Source of the DNA: Aequoribacter fuscus
Lineage (GTDB): Bacteria > Pseudomonadota > Gammaproteobacteria > Pseudomonadales > Halieaceae
Direction of reading: 5' to 3'
Length of the DNA: 64,000 nt
Assembly (NCBI RefSeq): GCF_009910365.1
Contig: NZ_CP036423.1
Span: 310,001 to 374,000 of the forward strand
Positions 55,119 to 63,738 of this stretch are shown piece by piece. How positions within the stretch are numbered: position 1 is the stretch's first letter; each line of letters opens with the position of its first letter. A program made the translations under genes and the position numbers. Below the pieces are notes generated by a model that did no database searches, was not told the DNA's origin, and saw only the letters and a program-made list of their open reading frames with translations.

Positions 55119-55418
55119 ATGTTGATTGACAAAGACAGTATTAAAAATGCCCGTCAAACCCGCGGTTGGACCCAACAACAGCTTGCGGACATTTGCGATA
55201 TCAATATTCGAACGATTCAGCGTCTGGAAAAAACTGGGGTGGCGTCAATGGAAACGACTAAAGCCTTAGCCAGCGTGCTGGAGGCAACCGTGGCGGAATT
55301 GTTGGTCGACAATCGAGCCAAAACAACAGCGGCGACTGAATCTGAAAGTTCAGAGATATTGCCCTATGTTGCTGTGACGTTTTTGGTGGCGTTCTCACTG
55401 GGTTATTGGCTGGGATGA
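55119..55418 (+). CDS. XRE-family helix-turn-helix protein with C-terminal membrane helix
   Basis: 99 residues from the ATG at 55119 (GGGGGCG upstream). XRE helix-turn-helix at about 5-60 (IKNARQTRGWTQQQLADICD, INIRTIQRLEKTG), a polar linker, then a membrane helix (LPYVAVTFLVAFSLGYWLG) at the very C-terminus. A DNA-binding domain tethered to the membrane is unusual for this family and suggests regulation at the envelope. Same strand as the genes before and after. Confidence 0.8.
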   Translation: MLIDKDSIKNARQTRGWTQQQLADICDINIRTIQRLEKTGVASMETTKALASVLEATVAELLVDNRAKTTAATESESSEILPYVAVTFLVAFSLGYWLG

Positions 55419-55452
55419 AGCAAGAGATAACATTCATTTTGGACTACAGCAG

Positions 55453-55632
55453 ATGAATCAGAAAACCTTAAACGTTCTTATTATCACGATATCCTGCATC
55501 ATGCTCGGCGTCTTTGCGCTCGGTGAGTTGCGTTGGAGTGATCATTGGTGGGTGCTAGCCGCCTGGGTCTTGCCGCTTTTGGGTGGCTGGCCAACAATGG
55601 CTAAGCGCAGGCAGTCGCAAAATGCGGAGTAA
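55453..55632 (+). CDS. Small two-helix membrane protein
   Basis: 59 residues starting MNQKTLNVLIITISCIMLGV, with two hydrophobic segments separated by a short polar loop (GELRWSDHW) and a basic tail (AKRRQSQNAE). It begins 34 bases after the XRE gene stop on the same strand. No clear ribosome site beyond a purine-poor CAGCAG, so translation is likely but not certain. Third member of a small membrane-protein trio; unknown function. Confidence 0.5.
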   Translation: MNQKTLNVLIITISCIMLGVFALGELRWSDHWWVLAAWVLPLLGGWPTMAKRRQSQNAE

Positions 55633-55647
55633 AACAGTTGCCGCGTA

Positions 55648-57039
55648 TTACTTAGCGCCCCGCTTGGAAAACTCAACGTACTGCGGTTGATCTATAAGGA
55701 CCTGAGCTTCGACCGTCGCGCGTAAGTGCGCCTGCAGGGCGAGGTTGTCTAGGTCGATAAGCCCTCCACGGATATGCTCGCAAAGTTTAGCGTTGAGGTC
55801 TTCTTGCGGTTCACAGTCACCCAAAAGAGCCTGCAGGCGGTTATTGGCTTGGTTCGCCGCGGTGGCATTAAAACGGGCACTGCGGGCTAATATGCCCGCG
55901 GCATTGGCCGCGACTTGTACGAGAAACTTGTCTTTGCCATTCAACAGTGGTGCGACGTTGTCTTTGAGGTGAGCTTGCAAGGCCTCAGCAAGCTCGGCAT
56001 CGGTGGGTAGCAGAGCTTGATTCTGTTCGTCAGGGATGATTTCGAAACCCTGTGGCAGCAACAAGTTCACGCAATCGAGCTGGCCTTCGGAGGCGCGTCG
56101 ACCAATAATAGGGCGCTCGAGTGAGGTATTGACACCGGTCTTGTAGGTGTTGCCCATGCTTAAGCAGCACACTGACCACCAAAATGAGCCAAATACCATC
56201 CAATAGTGAATGTCATCGGCGCTAATGTTGCGGCCGCTGTTGGCGTTGTAGGCTGTCAGTAAATCGTCCAAGTCGCCAAAGCCGCCAACGACGAACTCGT
56301 TACAGCCAAAGCGCCAGGAATTGACGCATAGCCAAGCAAGGTCTTTGGCGGGGTCGGCGATAGAGGCGAGCTCCCAATCCAATACGGCGCTGATGCCTAT
56401 CGTTGGGTCGACCATGAGGTTCCCGCTGCGAAAGTCACCGTGGTTCAGCACGTAATCGTGTTGCTTGGGCGCGTTTTCTAAGAGGTAACGCGCAGTGTAA
56501 TCCAGCATAGGTTGCTGCACATTTAACGACAAGTACTGGTTGTAGGTCTGCTGAACAAAATCCACGCTCGCCATTTTCTGCAAGCTGCCTGCCTGCAAAA
56601 AAGGTTGTGTGTCCATTGAGTGTATCAAGGCTAACTGCTCACCGCATTGGCGAGCGAGCTCAGGGCGAATACTCGCGAACTCTGGAGCTCTGGCGATTTT
56701 ATGTCCAAGGGTCTCGCCGTCTAACCATTGCATCAAAAACCCTATGCCAAGGTCGTCTTCTGCGCTTATGAGGGCCACTATCTGGGGCGCTTTAACGCCT
56801 ACACGATGTGCTGCTTGAATCAGCTCGGCCTCGACCATGAGGCCCACGCCGCCGAGATCCAGTGCTTGCTCTGATTCGCTGTCTTTGGCACGGCGTAAAC
56901 AATAGGCAGTCTGAATGCTATTGTGCTCCACATCGATTCGCCAAGTTTCCTGGCTTGCGCCACCGGTCAGTAACAACGCGTTCTCGACCTTAACCCCTTG
57001 GCCGAGATGTTTTTCGATGAAGGATTGCAGCCTCGTCAT
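55648..57039 (-). CDS. APH-like phosphotransferase fused to a DUF6285-like C-terminal domain
   Basis: 463 residues from ATG 57037-57039; the open frame further upstream runs into the acyl-CoA dehydrogenase gene and is rejected. Residues 1-330 have the aminoglycoside-phosphotransferase kinase fold: LLTGGASQETWRI (P-loop-like), catalytic VLNHGDFRSGNLMVD, metal-binding AVLDWELASIADP. The last 120 residues (PTDAELAEALQAHLKDNVAP... FLVQVAANAAGILARSAR) look like the small DUF6285 proteins often encoded beside such kinases. Directly follows an acyl-CoA dehydrogenase. In levulinate catabolism LvaA kinase phosphorylates 4-hydroxyacyl-CoA and acyl-CoA-dehydrogenase-like LvaC eliminates the phosphate. 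The pair here may do the same on a 4-hydroxyacyl-CoA. This is not an antibiotic-resistance kinase. Confidence 0.85.
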   Translation of the reverse strand: MTRLQSFIEKHLGQGVKVENALLLTGGASQETWRIDVEHNSIQTAYCLRRAKDSESEQALDLGGVGLMVEAELIQAAHRVGVKAPQIVALISAEDDLGIGFLMQWLDGETLGHKIARAPEFASIRPELARQCGEQLALIHSMDTQPFLQAGSLQKMASVDFVQQTYNQYLSLNVQQPMLDYTARYLLENAPKQHDYVLNHGDFRSGNLMVDPTIGISAVLDWELASIADPAKDLAWLCVNSWRFGCNEFVVGGFGDLDDLLTAYNANSGRNISADDIHYWMVFGSFWWSVCCLSMGNTYKTGVNTSLERPIIGRRASEGQLDCVNLLLPQGFEIIPDEQNQALLPTDAELAEALQAHLKDNVAPLLNGKDKFLVQVAANAAGILARSARFNATAANQANNRLQALLGDCEPQEDLNAKLCEHIRGGLIDLDNLALQAHLRATVEAQVLIDQPQYVEFSKRGAK

Positions 57040-57044
57040 CACGC

Positions 57045-58310
57045 TTATTTCACTCCTTTCGGCGCCTTTTGGTTCATAAAGCCAAACAGATAGCCCGCGA
57101 CGCGGCGCATTTGAATTTCTTCGGCGCCCTCGGTGATGCGGTAGCGGCGGTGATGCCGATAGATGTGTTCGAAAGGCTTGTGGCGTGAGTAGCCCAAACC
57201 GCCATGAACCTGCATCGCGCGATCGGCCGCTTCGCAGCACAAGCGATTAGACCAAAAGTTGCACATCGATACCTTGTCCGAGGCGGCAAACGCGCCCTCG
57301 GTATCCATGATCCAAGCGGTTTTGTGTATCAGCGCTCGCAACATCTCGATTTGCGTTTGCAGCTCAACCAGCGGGAACTGTATGCCCTGGTTGGTCGCTA
57401 GCGGTTTGCCAAAAGGTTTGCGCTCTTTCGCGTACTGCACCGCTTCGGCAACGCAATACTGAGCAGCGCCGAGGCTTGATGCCGCCTGGCGAATACGGTT
57501 TTCGTTGAAGAAGTGCTGAATCACTTGGAGGCCTCGGCCTTCACCTCCGAAAATGGCACTCTCAGGAACCACCACCTCAGTAAAACTTACGGTACCGTGG
57601 TCTGATGGCATGTTGAAGGTCCACAAAAATTCTTCGATTTTGACGCCAGGTGCTTTCATGGGTACGAGAAAGGCGGTAATGCCCTGCGCATCCCCAGCTT
57701 TGCCAGAGGTGCGAGCCATGACCATATCGTACTCAGCCACATGAATGCCGGTGTTCCAAGTTTTTACGCCGTTAATCACGAAGTCATTGCCCCGGCGTAT
57801 GGCCGTGGTTTCCATATGGGTAGCATCCGACCCGTGGTTGGGTTCAGTAATGCCAAACGCAAATCCTTTATTGCCCGTGGCAAGGCCATCGATCCAATGG
57901 GCTTTTTGTTCGGGCGTGCCGTATTCAAGCATCAGCAGCAAGCCGATATTGTTACCCACCACAGAATGCTCATTTTGCAGGTCGTTGTGTAAGCCTAAAC
58001 CTTTGGCCGCTAAGTGCTCGCGGATAATTGCCATACCAAGATTGTTACCATTACGTCCTCCAAACTCGCTTGGGAAGGGGTAACGGTATACGCCGGCGGC
58101 ATCGGCGCGGCGGCGAGCCTCTGCTAACAAAGCCTCCCATTCTTCTCGGGGCACACCACCCTCATCCCAATTGGTGCGGGCGTGTTCGCGACGGTGATCA
58201 AAAAAGCGGATGTTGTCATCGGCTTGCTCAAGGGGTTTGATCTCGGCTTCGATGAAAGCTTCGACTTCATTTAAAAAGGCTTGTAGTTCTTCCGGTATGC
58301 TAAAGTTCAT
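57045..58310 (-). CDS. Acyl-CoA dehydrogenase (LvaC / ACAD10-like partner of APH kinase)
   Basis: About 421 residues; ATG at 58310 is preferred over 58316 because AGGA then has normal spacing. FGITEPNHGSDATHMETTAI is the FAD/substrate motif, then GVKTWNTG, VQYAKERKPFGKPLATNQG, GGLGYSRHKPFEHIYRHHR, and the acidic EGAEEIQMRRVAG. The gene runs 5 bases into the APH-like kinase gene on the same strand, a pairing known from human ACAD10 (fused) and bacterial LvaC/LvaA. Substrate not known. Confidence 0.88.
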   Translation of the reverse strand: MNFSIPEELQAFLNEVEAFIEAEIKPLEQADDNIRFFDHRREHARTNWDEGGVPREEWEALLAEARRRADAAGVYRYPFPSEFGGRNGNNLGMAIIREHLAAKGLGLHNDLQNEHSVVGNNIGLLLMLEYGTPEQKAHWIDGLATGNKGFAFGITEPNHGSDATHMETTAIRRGNDFVINGVKTWNTGIHVAEYDMVMARTSGKAGDAQGITAFLVPMKAPGVKIEEFLWTFNMPSDHGTVSFTEVVVPESAIFGGEGRGLQVIQHFFNENRIRQAASSLGAAQYCVAEAVQYAKERKPFGKPLATNQGIQFPLVELQTQIEMLRALIHKTAWIMDTEGAFAASDKVSMCNFWSNRLCCEAADRAMQVHGGLGYSRHKPFEHIYRHHRRYRITEGAEEIQMRRVAGYLFGFMNQKAPKGVK

Positions 58311-58381
58311 AGGCATTTCCTACTGTCTGTTTCGGGTCTACCGCGCTCTGGTTGGGGCTCACTATCGAGCTCTTGTTGTCC

Positions 58382-59461
58382 TTAGGGCAGGCGGATTTGG
58401 CGACTTTCGGGTAACGCTTGGTACCAATATACGCCGTCTTCGTCCAAAAAGCGTTTGATGCGGCGCCGATCCTTTAAGCAGTTTAAGTGCGCAATGCTTT
58501 CGCCCGTCGCCATCATGATCATATCGTCGCCAATGACGCGCTGGAATAAGACCTCAAAGCAGTCAATCGCACGTTTAGGCTCGCTCAAATGTTCGTACAG
58601 CGCATCGAGGTCTCGCTCATGACCGTCGATTAATTGGGTTAAGCGTTTGTGCAGACCGTAAAAGGGGTTGCCGTGAGCCGGCAGCACCAGCAGGTCCTCG
58701 GGCAAGAGCTCTCTTATCCTGGCGTTAGACAGTAGCCATTCACGCAGTGGGTTGCCCTCGGGTTCGGTCGGGAACACGCTGACGTTGGAGGTAATTCTGG
58801 GTAGTACTTGGTCCCCCGATATTAAGCATTTGAGCGCGGGGCAATACAGTGAAATATGCTCAGGTGAATGGCCTTTACCCACAACCATTTGCCAGTAGTT
58901 ACCATTAATTTCTAGATGGTCGCCATCAACGAGTCGGCGATACGAGTCTGGCAGCGGGTACACGACAGAGCCAAAGCCGCCAAAACGTTCACGGTAACTG
59001 CTAATCTGCTCGTCATTGAATCCAGCGCGATGATAAAAACGAATGCCGGCCTCAGGCGCTGCGCGCCCGGTGTCAGATACCAGCATGCGGCACATCGTGT
59101 AATCGGTACGCGACATCCACAGTTCGCAATCAAAGCGTTCGGTTAACCAGCCCGCAAGACCGACGTGGTCGGGGTGTAAGTGGGTGGCTATGACTCGGGT
59201 AATGGGTTTATTTTGCAATACGGTAGTGAAGAGTTCTTCCCATTGTTGGCGCGCTGATGACATGTTCATACAGGTATCGACAATGGTCCAGCCATCCTTG
59301 TCTTCCAGAAGCCATAAGTTAATGTGGTTAAGGGCCATGGGAAGCTCAAAACGCAGCCAGTGAACGCCGGGTGCGACCTCGCGAATCCAGCCATTGGCAT
59401 CAGGTGCTGTGCGCCCGAACGGATAGCTTAAGCCTTGATAATGAACATTTTCTGTATCACT
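58382..59461 (-). CDS. MBL-fold metallo-hydrolase with C-terminal helical domain
   Basis: About 359 residues from ATG 59461 (AGAGG upstream; 59494 is the alternative). Zinc motif HLHPDHVGLAG (HxHxDH) intact, preceding strand IVDTCMN, later VGKGHSPEHISLYCP, SGDQVLPRITSNVS, and VLPAHGNPFYGL, i.e. a complete metal site, followed by a C-terminal winged-helix-like tail (RAIDCFEVLFQRVIGDDM) as in LACTB2-type proteins. Same strand as the kinase/dehydrogenase pair, so it may hydrolyse an acyl thioester in that pathway. Confidence 0.88.
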   Translation of the reverse strand, partial: SDTENVHYQGLSYPFGRTAPDANGWIREVAPGVHWLRFELPMALNHINLWLLEDKDGWTIVDTCMNMSSARQQWEELFTTVLQNKPITRVIATHLHPDHVGLAGWLTERFDCELWMSRTDYTMCRMLVSDTGRAAPEAGIRFYHRAGFNDEQISSYRERFGGFGSVVYPLPDSYRRLVDGDHLEINGNYWQMVVGKGHSPEHISLYCPALKCLISGDQVLPRITSNVSVFPTEPEGNPLREWLLSNARIRELLPEDLLVLPAHGNPFYGLHKRLTQLIDGHERDLDALYEHLSEPKRAIDCFEVLFQRVIGDDMIMMATGESIAHLNCLKDRRRIKRFLDEDGVYWYQALPESRQIRLP

Positions 59462-59603
59462 CATGTGATTTAACCTCTGTTGCACCCGTGACAAACAACG
59501 GGTTTATGCTACTGTTAGCATCTTGTTTACTCTAATGTGCTCATTGCCAAGTAACCTGAGCGCTTTATTCCCAACGGCTTCTTGAAGGATCCGCGGTGGC
59601 ACG

Positions 59604-61241
59604 ATGATAGATCAAGCGACAATTTCAGCCGTAGTCGTCGGCATCATTGTTCTTAGCATTATCGCTATGGCGGGTGCGGCGCATACCATCGGCCTCATTG
59701 TGTTTAAACGTAACGAACGCTCGCGGGGATGGCAATTCCTTTTTGCCGCGACGCTTTTGTTCATCGGTGCCTACATCGCGTTTGGCCTTGATCTGTATTG
59801 GCGAGGATTCAGTGTACACGACATTCTGTCTTCTCTGATCATGTTGGGCGGAAGTTTTTTTGGTCTGTTGTTGAGTCGACATTCGCTTGAATCAATCGAT
59901 GGTTTGATTTCGTTCGGTAAGGTGGCCAACTACAATGCCTTGCACGACGACTTAACCGGTCTGCCCAATCGCGTTGCCTTTCGATCAGAGATGAGCCAAA
60001 TCTTGGCCCATGCTCGAGATGAATCGCATCACTTTGCGGTGTTGGTGGCGGATCTCAATGGGTTCAAGGGGGTCAACGATACCTTGGGCCATTTTGTCGG
60101 TGATGGCGTGCTAGAAGAGCTGTCGCGACGGTTCAAGACAGTGTTACGCAGCGATGATTTTGTCGCGCGCTGGGGTGGTGACGAGTTTGCCTTTATATTG
60201 CCTTTAACTGATCGTATTGGTGCCGAAGAGGTTGCCGAAAAACTGATTTCAACCACCGACGATTACTTTTGCGTTGAAGAGCACGAGATTAGCATCGGCA
60301 TTAGCATGGGGCTAGCGATGTTCCCTCTGCACGCCGATGACGGTGGCGAGCTTTTGCGCATGGCAGATACCGCGCTCTACGCGGCCAAAGCCAAGGCAGG
60401 GTCGAACGTTGCACTGTATGACCCCGCCAGTGATGACAACGCGACCCAGCGGTTAATGATGAACAAAAATCTACAGCTGGCACTGGCTCGTGATGAGCTC
60501 GAGTTGTTCTATCAGCCCATTATCAATATGCAAACCCAGCGCGTTACCAGTGTCGAAGCACTGTTGCGTTGGCACCATCCCGATCTAGGTCTACTGAACC
60601 CAGACGAATTTATGCGTTTGGCGGAGATGAGCGGACTCATTCGTCAAGTGACCCGCTGGACCATGGATCAAGCAGCTCGACAATTGCGCTTATGGCGTAT
60701 GCGTGGACTCAACTTGGATGTCAGCATCAATTTGTCGATTTCGGACATACAAGATTTGAACGTTACGGCGCAACTGCGCAATGTGCTGGACAGACTGAAC
60801 TTAGAGCCGGGTGCTTTAACCTTAGAAGTCACTGAAACCAGCATGATGACTGACCCCAATAAAGCACTCGAGAGCTTGCAGCGCCTAGATAAGATGGGTG
60901 CGATGATAGCGATTGACGACTTTGGTACCGGGTTTGCTTCGCTTTCATATTTGCGTCGAATACCCGCCAGAGCCGTTAAAATCGACAAGGCGTTTATCCA
61001 GCGTTTGTCAGATGAGGCCGACGACCGAATTATTGTGGAGTCGACCATTGCAATGGCGCATGCGCTGGATAAGGTAGTGGTCGCTGAGGGCGTTGAGGAG
61101 GCTTCAACTCTGCAGACCCTTCAAGAACTCGGCTGCGATTATGCGCAAGGCTTCTATATTGCCACACCGATGTCGATCGGTGATTTCGAGGAGTGGCTAG
61201 CTAATCCCGATAAGCCCTGGGGCGTAGGGCTACAAGCTTGA
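59604..61241 (+). CDS. Membrane GGDEF-EAL protein (c-di-GMP synthesis and/or hydrolysis)
   Basis: 545 residues. Three N-terminal membrane helices (about 7-95), then a diguanylate cyclase domain with GGDEF at 191-195 and an intact inhibitory I-site RxxD (Arg182, Asp185), then a full EAL phosphodiesterase domain: E318-A-L, DDFGTG at 438-443, and later KIDKAFIQ and VAEGVEE. Both active sites look complete, so the protein may be bifunctional. No periplasmic sensor of size is present between the helices. Set apart by long spacers from its neighbours. Confidence 0.95.
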   Translation: MIDQATISAVVVGIIVLSIIAMAGAAHTIGLIVFKRNERSRGWQFLFAATLLFIGAYIAFGLDLYWRGFSVHDILSSLIMLGGSFFGLLLSRHSLESIDGLISFGKVANYNALHDDLTGLPNRVAFRSEMSQILAHARDESHHFAVLVADLNGFKGVNDTLGHFVGDGVLEELSRRFKTVLRSDDFVARWGGDEFAFILPLTDRIGAEEVAEKLISTTDDYFCVEEHEISIGISMGLAMFPLHADDGGELLRMADTALYAAKAKAGSNVALYDPASDDNATQRLMMNKNLQLALARDELELFYQPIINMQTQRVTSVEALLRWHHPDLGLLNPDEFMRLAEMSGLIRQVTRWTMDQAARQLRLWRMRGLNLDVSINLSISDIQDLNVTAQLRNVLDRLNLEPGALTLEVTETSMMTDPNKALESLQRLDKMGAMIAIDDFGTGFASLSYLRRIPARAVKIDKAFIQRLSDEADDRIIVESTIAMAHALDKVVVAEGVEEASTLQTLQELGCDYAQGFYIATPMSIGDFEEWLANPDKPWGVGLQA

Positions 61242-61263
61242 GATAAGTATCCTACCTCCTCGT

Positions 61264-62850
61264 TTAACTTGCCAGCAAAGACTGCCCCGGTATCGATTGG
61301 AGTAGCGTTTTGGTGTACGTCTGTTGGGGGTTGTTAAACAGAGCGTCGCCACTACCTTGCTCTACAATTTTGCCGTGGTATAACACAATAATTCGGTCCG
61401 CAATGTGCCTGACCACCGCGAGGTCATGCGATACGAATAGCATTGTGAGCCCATACTGTTGCCCCAATTCCAGCATCAAATCCAGAATTTGCGCTTGGAT
61501 GGTCACATCCAATGCAGATACTGGCTCGTCTGCCACAATAAAGTCGGGTTTCGTCGCAAGCGCTCGACCAATAGCGATACGCTGCCTTTGGCCGCCAGAG
61601 AATTCGTGCGGATATTTGCGTATGAAGGCGCGAGCTAGGCCGACGTCATCCATGAGCTTCAACACGGCTTGCTCTACCGTCTTGCGAGATTCAATGCTGT
61701 GCAGAAGCAGCGGCTCGGCCAGCGTATCGTAAACACTCATGCGTGGGTTGAGTGAGGCATACGGATCTTGAAAGATCATCTGCATGCGCCGACGCATACT
61801 TTTTAGCCCGTCTTTGTCTAGGGCAGTCACATCGGTTCCTGCAAAATTGACGGTGCCCTCGGTTATAGGCAGTAGCCTGAGTATTGAGCGGCCAATCGTG
61901 GATTTACCCGAGCCCGATTCACCCACTAGCCCGAGAATTTCGCCTTTGTTAATTTGAAAGCTGACGTCATCGACCGCCTTAACTGTCTGTGAGGGGGTTT
62001 CGAAATACGTTTTTAAATTTTTGATCTCCACCAAAGGCTCAAGCACTTGACTGCTACCTTGCTTGGTACTGCTGGGGATTGCTGCTAACAGTTTCTGTGT
62101 ATAGGGATGTTGCGCATGCTTGAAGATGGCTTCTCGATCCCCGCGTTCGACCAGGTGGCCCTTCTCCATTACGATAATTTGGTCGGCAATGTCAGCGACC
62201 ACCGCGAGATCGTGGCTAATAAAAATCACGCCAATATCGCGCTTGGTTTGAAGTTCGGCAATGAGCTTGAGAATCTGCGCTTGAATGGTTACGTCTAAGG
62301 CCGTCGTTGGTTCGTCAGCAATGAGTAACTTGGGTTCATTAATTAGCGCCATCGCAATCATTACTCGCTGGCGCATACCGCCCGAAAACTCATGGGGATA
62401 ATTGTTGATGGTGGTATCGGGGTCGCGAATACCCACCTCGACTAAGAGCTCTTTGGCGCGGTTCAGGGCGTCTTTTTTGCTCAAATCTTTGTGGTAGACC
62501 AGAGGCTCGATCAGCTGATCACCAATGGTCATAAAGGGATTGAGGCAGGTCATTGGGTCTTGGAAAATCATAGCGATGTCCCGACCCCGTATGGCTCGGA
62601 GTTCGGACTCAGACATTTGCAGTAAATCTTGTCCTTCGAAAAGCGCTTGACCCGATTCAACACTGGCCGGAGGTTGCGGCAAGAGCCCTAGTAAGCTGTA
62701 ACAGGCCACCGATTTGCCCGAGCCTGATTCGCCAATGATAGCAGTGATTTGGCCTTTTTCGACGGCAAAGCTGATGTCGTTAACGGCGATGGTATGACCA
62801 TTACGGGTATTAAAATCGACTCGCAGATTAGACACGGATAATAAACTCAT
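61264..62850 (-). CDS. ABC transporter, fused dual ATP-binding protein (oligopeptide type)
   Basis: 528 residues comprising two nucleotide-binding domains in tandem, each with Walker A ([20 protein letters not shown]), signature ([26 protein letters not shown]), and Walker B ([24 protein letters not shown]). Equivalent to OppD-OppF joined, as in YejF/GsiA. AGGAG precedes the ATG. Works with the permeases encoded just upstream on the same strand. The substrate-binding protein is not visible and probably lies right of the window. Confidence 0.93.
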   Translation of the reverse strand: MSLLSVSNLRVDFNTRNGHTIAVNDISFAVEKGQITAIIGESGSGKSVACYSLLGLLPQPPASVESGQALFEGQDLLQMSESELRAIRGRDIAMIFQDPMTCLNPFMTIGDQLIEPLVYHKDLSKKDALNRAKELLVEVGIRDPDTTINNYPHEFSGGMRQRVMIAMALINEPKLLIADEPTTALDVTIQAQILKLIAELQTKRDIGVIFISHDLAVVADIADQIIVMEKGHLVERGDREAIFKHAQHPYTQKLLAAIPSSTKQGSSQVLEPLVEIKNLKTYFETPSQTVKAVDDVSFQINKGEILGLVGESGSGKSTIGRSILRLLPITEGTVNFAGTDVTALDKDGLKSMRRRMQMIFQDPYASLNPRMSVYDTLAEPLLLHSIESRKTVEQAVLKLMDDVGLARAFIRKYPHEFSGGQRQRIAIGRALATKPDFIVADEPVSALDVTIQAQILDLMLELGQQYGLTMLFVSHDLAVVRHIADRIIVLYHGKIVEQGSGDALFNNPQQTYTKTLLQSIPGQSLLAS

Positions 62851-62859
62851 GGGTGCTCC

Positions 62860-63735
62860 TTAATCTGCAGAACGACGCACGTCGAGCGCATCACGCAAGC
62901 CGTCGCCCAAAAAATTGAGTGCGAATAGGGTCAGTGTGAGCGCCATGCCTGGAAAGATCAGTAGCCACGGATATTCTTCCATGGTTTCCGCACCGTACGA
63001 TATCAGCAGGCCCCATGAGGTTTTGGGTGGCTGAATGCCCAAGCCTAAAAAGCTCAAAAAGGCTTCTAACAGCATAACGCTTGGTATCGTCAGGGTGGTG
63101 TACACGATGATAGGGCCCAGCGCATTGGGAATTAAATGGCGACGAATAATCGTAGCAGGCGCTAAACCCAAGGAGATTGCCGCCTCCACAAACTCTTGCT
63201 TGCGTAAGGTTTGTACCTGACCACGCATGATACGAGCCATGGTCAACCACTCAACGGCGCCAATGGCCAAAAATAGCAGGAGCAAGTTGCGACCGAAGAC
63301 AACCATCAGTAACACGATGAAAATCATGAAGGGTAGGGCATAAAGGATATCCACAATACGCATCATGACTGCGTCAACGCGGCCACCGACGTAGCCGGCA
63401 ATAGCGCCCCAAGTCACCCCGATCAACAAGGCTACCGCGGTAGCCACAAACCCAACGGCCAGCGAGATACGGCCGCCGTACATGATCTGGGTCAGTAGAT
63501 CTCTTCCAAAGATATCGGTACCAAGCCAATGCGCTGCAGAGGGTGGCGTTGCGCCTAAGTCCAAATTCTGTGCATCGTAGGCGTAGGGCGCTATCCAGGG
63601 GGTCAACAGCGCAATGAGCACGAAGCTGCTAAGAAGCCCAAGCCCAAACAGTGCCAGCTTATTCTTCTTGAGTCGACGCCATGCGTCTTCCCACAAGGAT
63701 GTGCCTTTTTCGGCTTGTAGAGTCATGTCGGTCAT
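62860..63735 (-). CDS. ABC transporter permease, OppC/DppC type
   Basis: 291 residues. N-terminal OppC-like first helix (KKNKLALFGLGLLSSFVLIA), HWLGTDIFGRDLLTQIMYGG (the hallmark of OppC permeases), and the EAA loop near FVEAAISLGLAPATIIRRHL, then IPNALGPIIVYTTL. Six membrane helices. Placed 9 bases before the ATPase gene. Confidence 0.94.
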   Translation of the reverse strand: MTDMTLQAEKGTSLWEDAWRRLKKNKLALFGLGLLSSFVLIALLTPWIAPYAYDAQNLDLGATPPSAAHWLGTDIFGRDLLTQIMYGGRISLAVGFVATAVALLIGVTWGAIAGYVGGRVDAVMMRIVDILYALPFMIFIVLLMVVFGRNLLLLFLAIGAVEWLTMARIMRGQVQTLRKQEFVEAAISLGLAPATIIRRHLIPNALGPIIVYTTLTIPSVMLLEAFLSFLGLGIQPPKTSWGLLISYGAETMEEYPWLLIFPGMALTLTLFALNFLGDGLRDALDVRRSAD

Positions 63736-63738
63736 AAA

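Noticed and set aside
55648-57039. Aminoglycoside resistance kinase
   Set aside because: The kinase fold is shared, but position next to an acyl-CoA dehydrogenase and the extra tail point to acyl-CoA metabolism.
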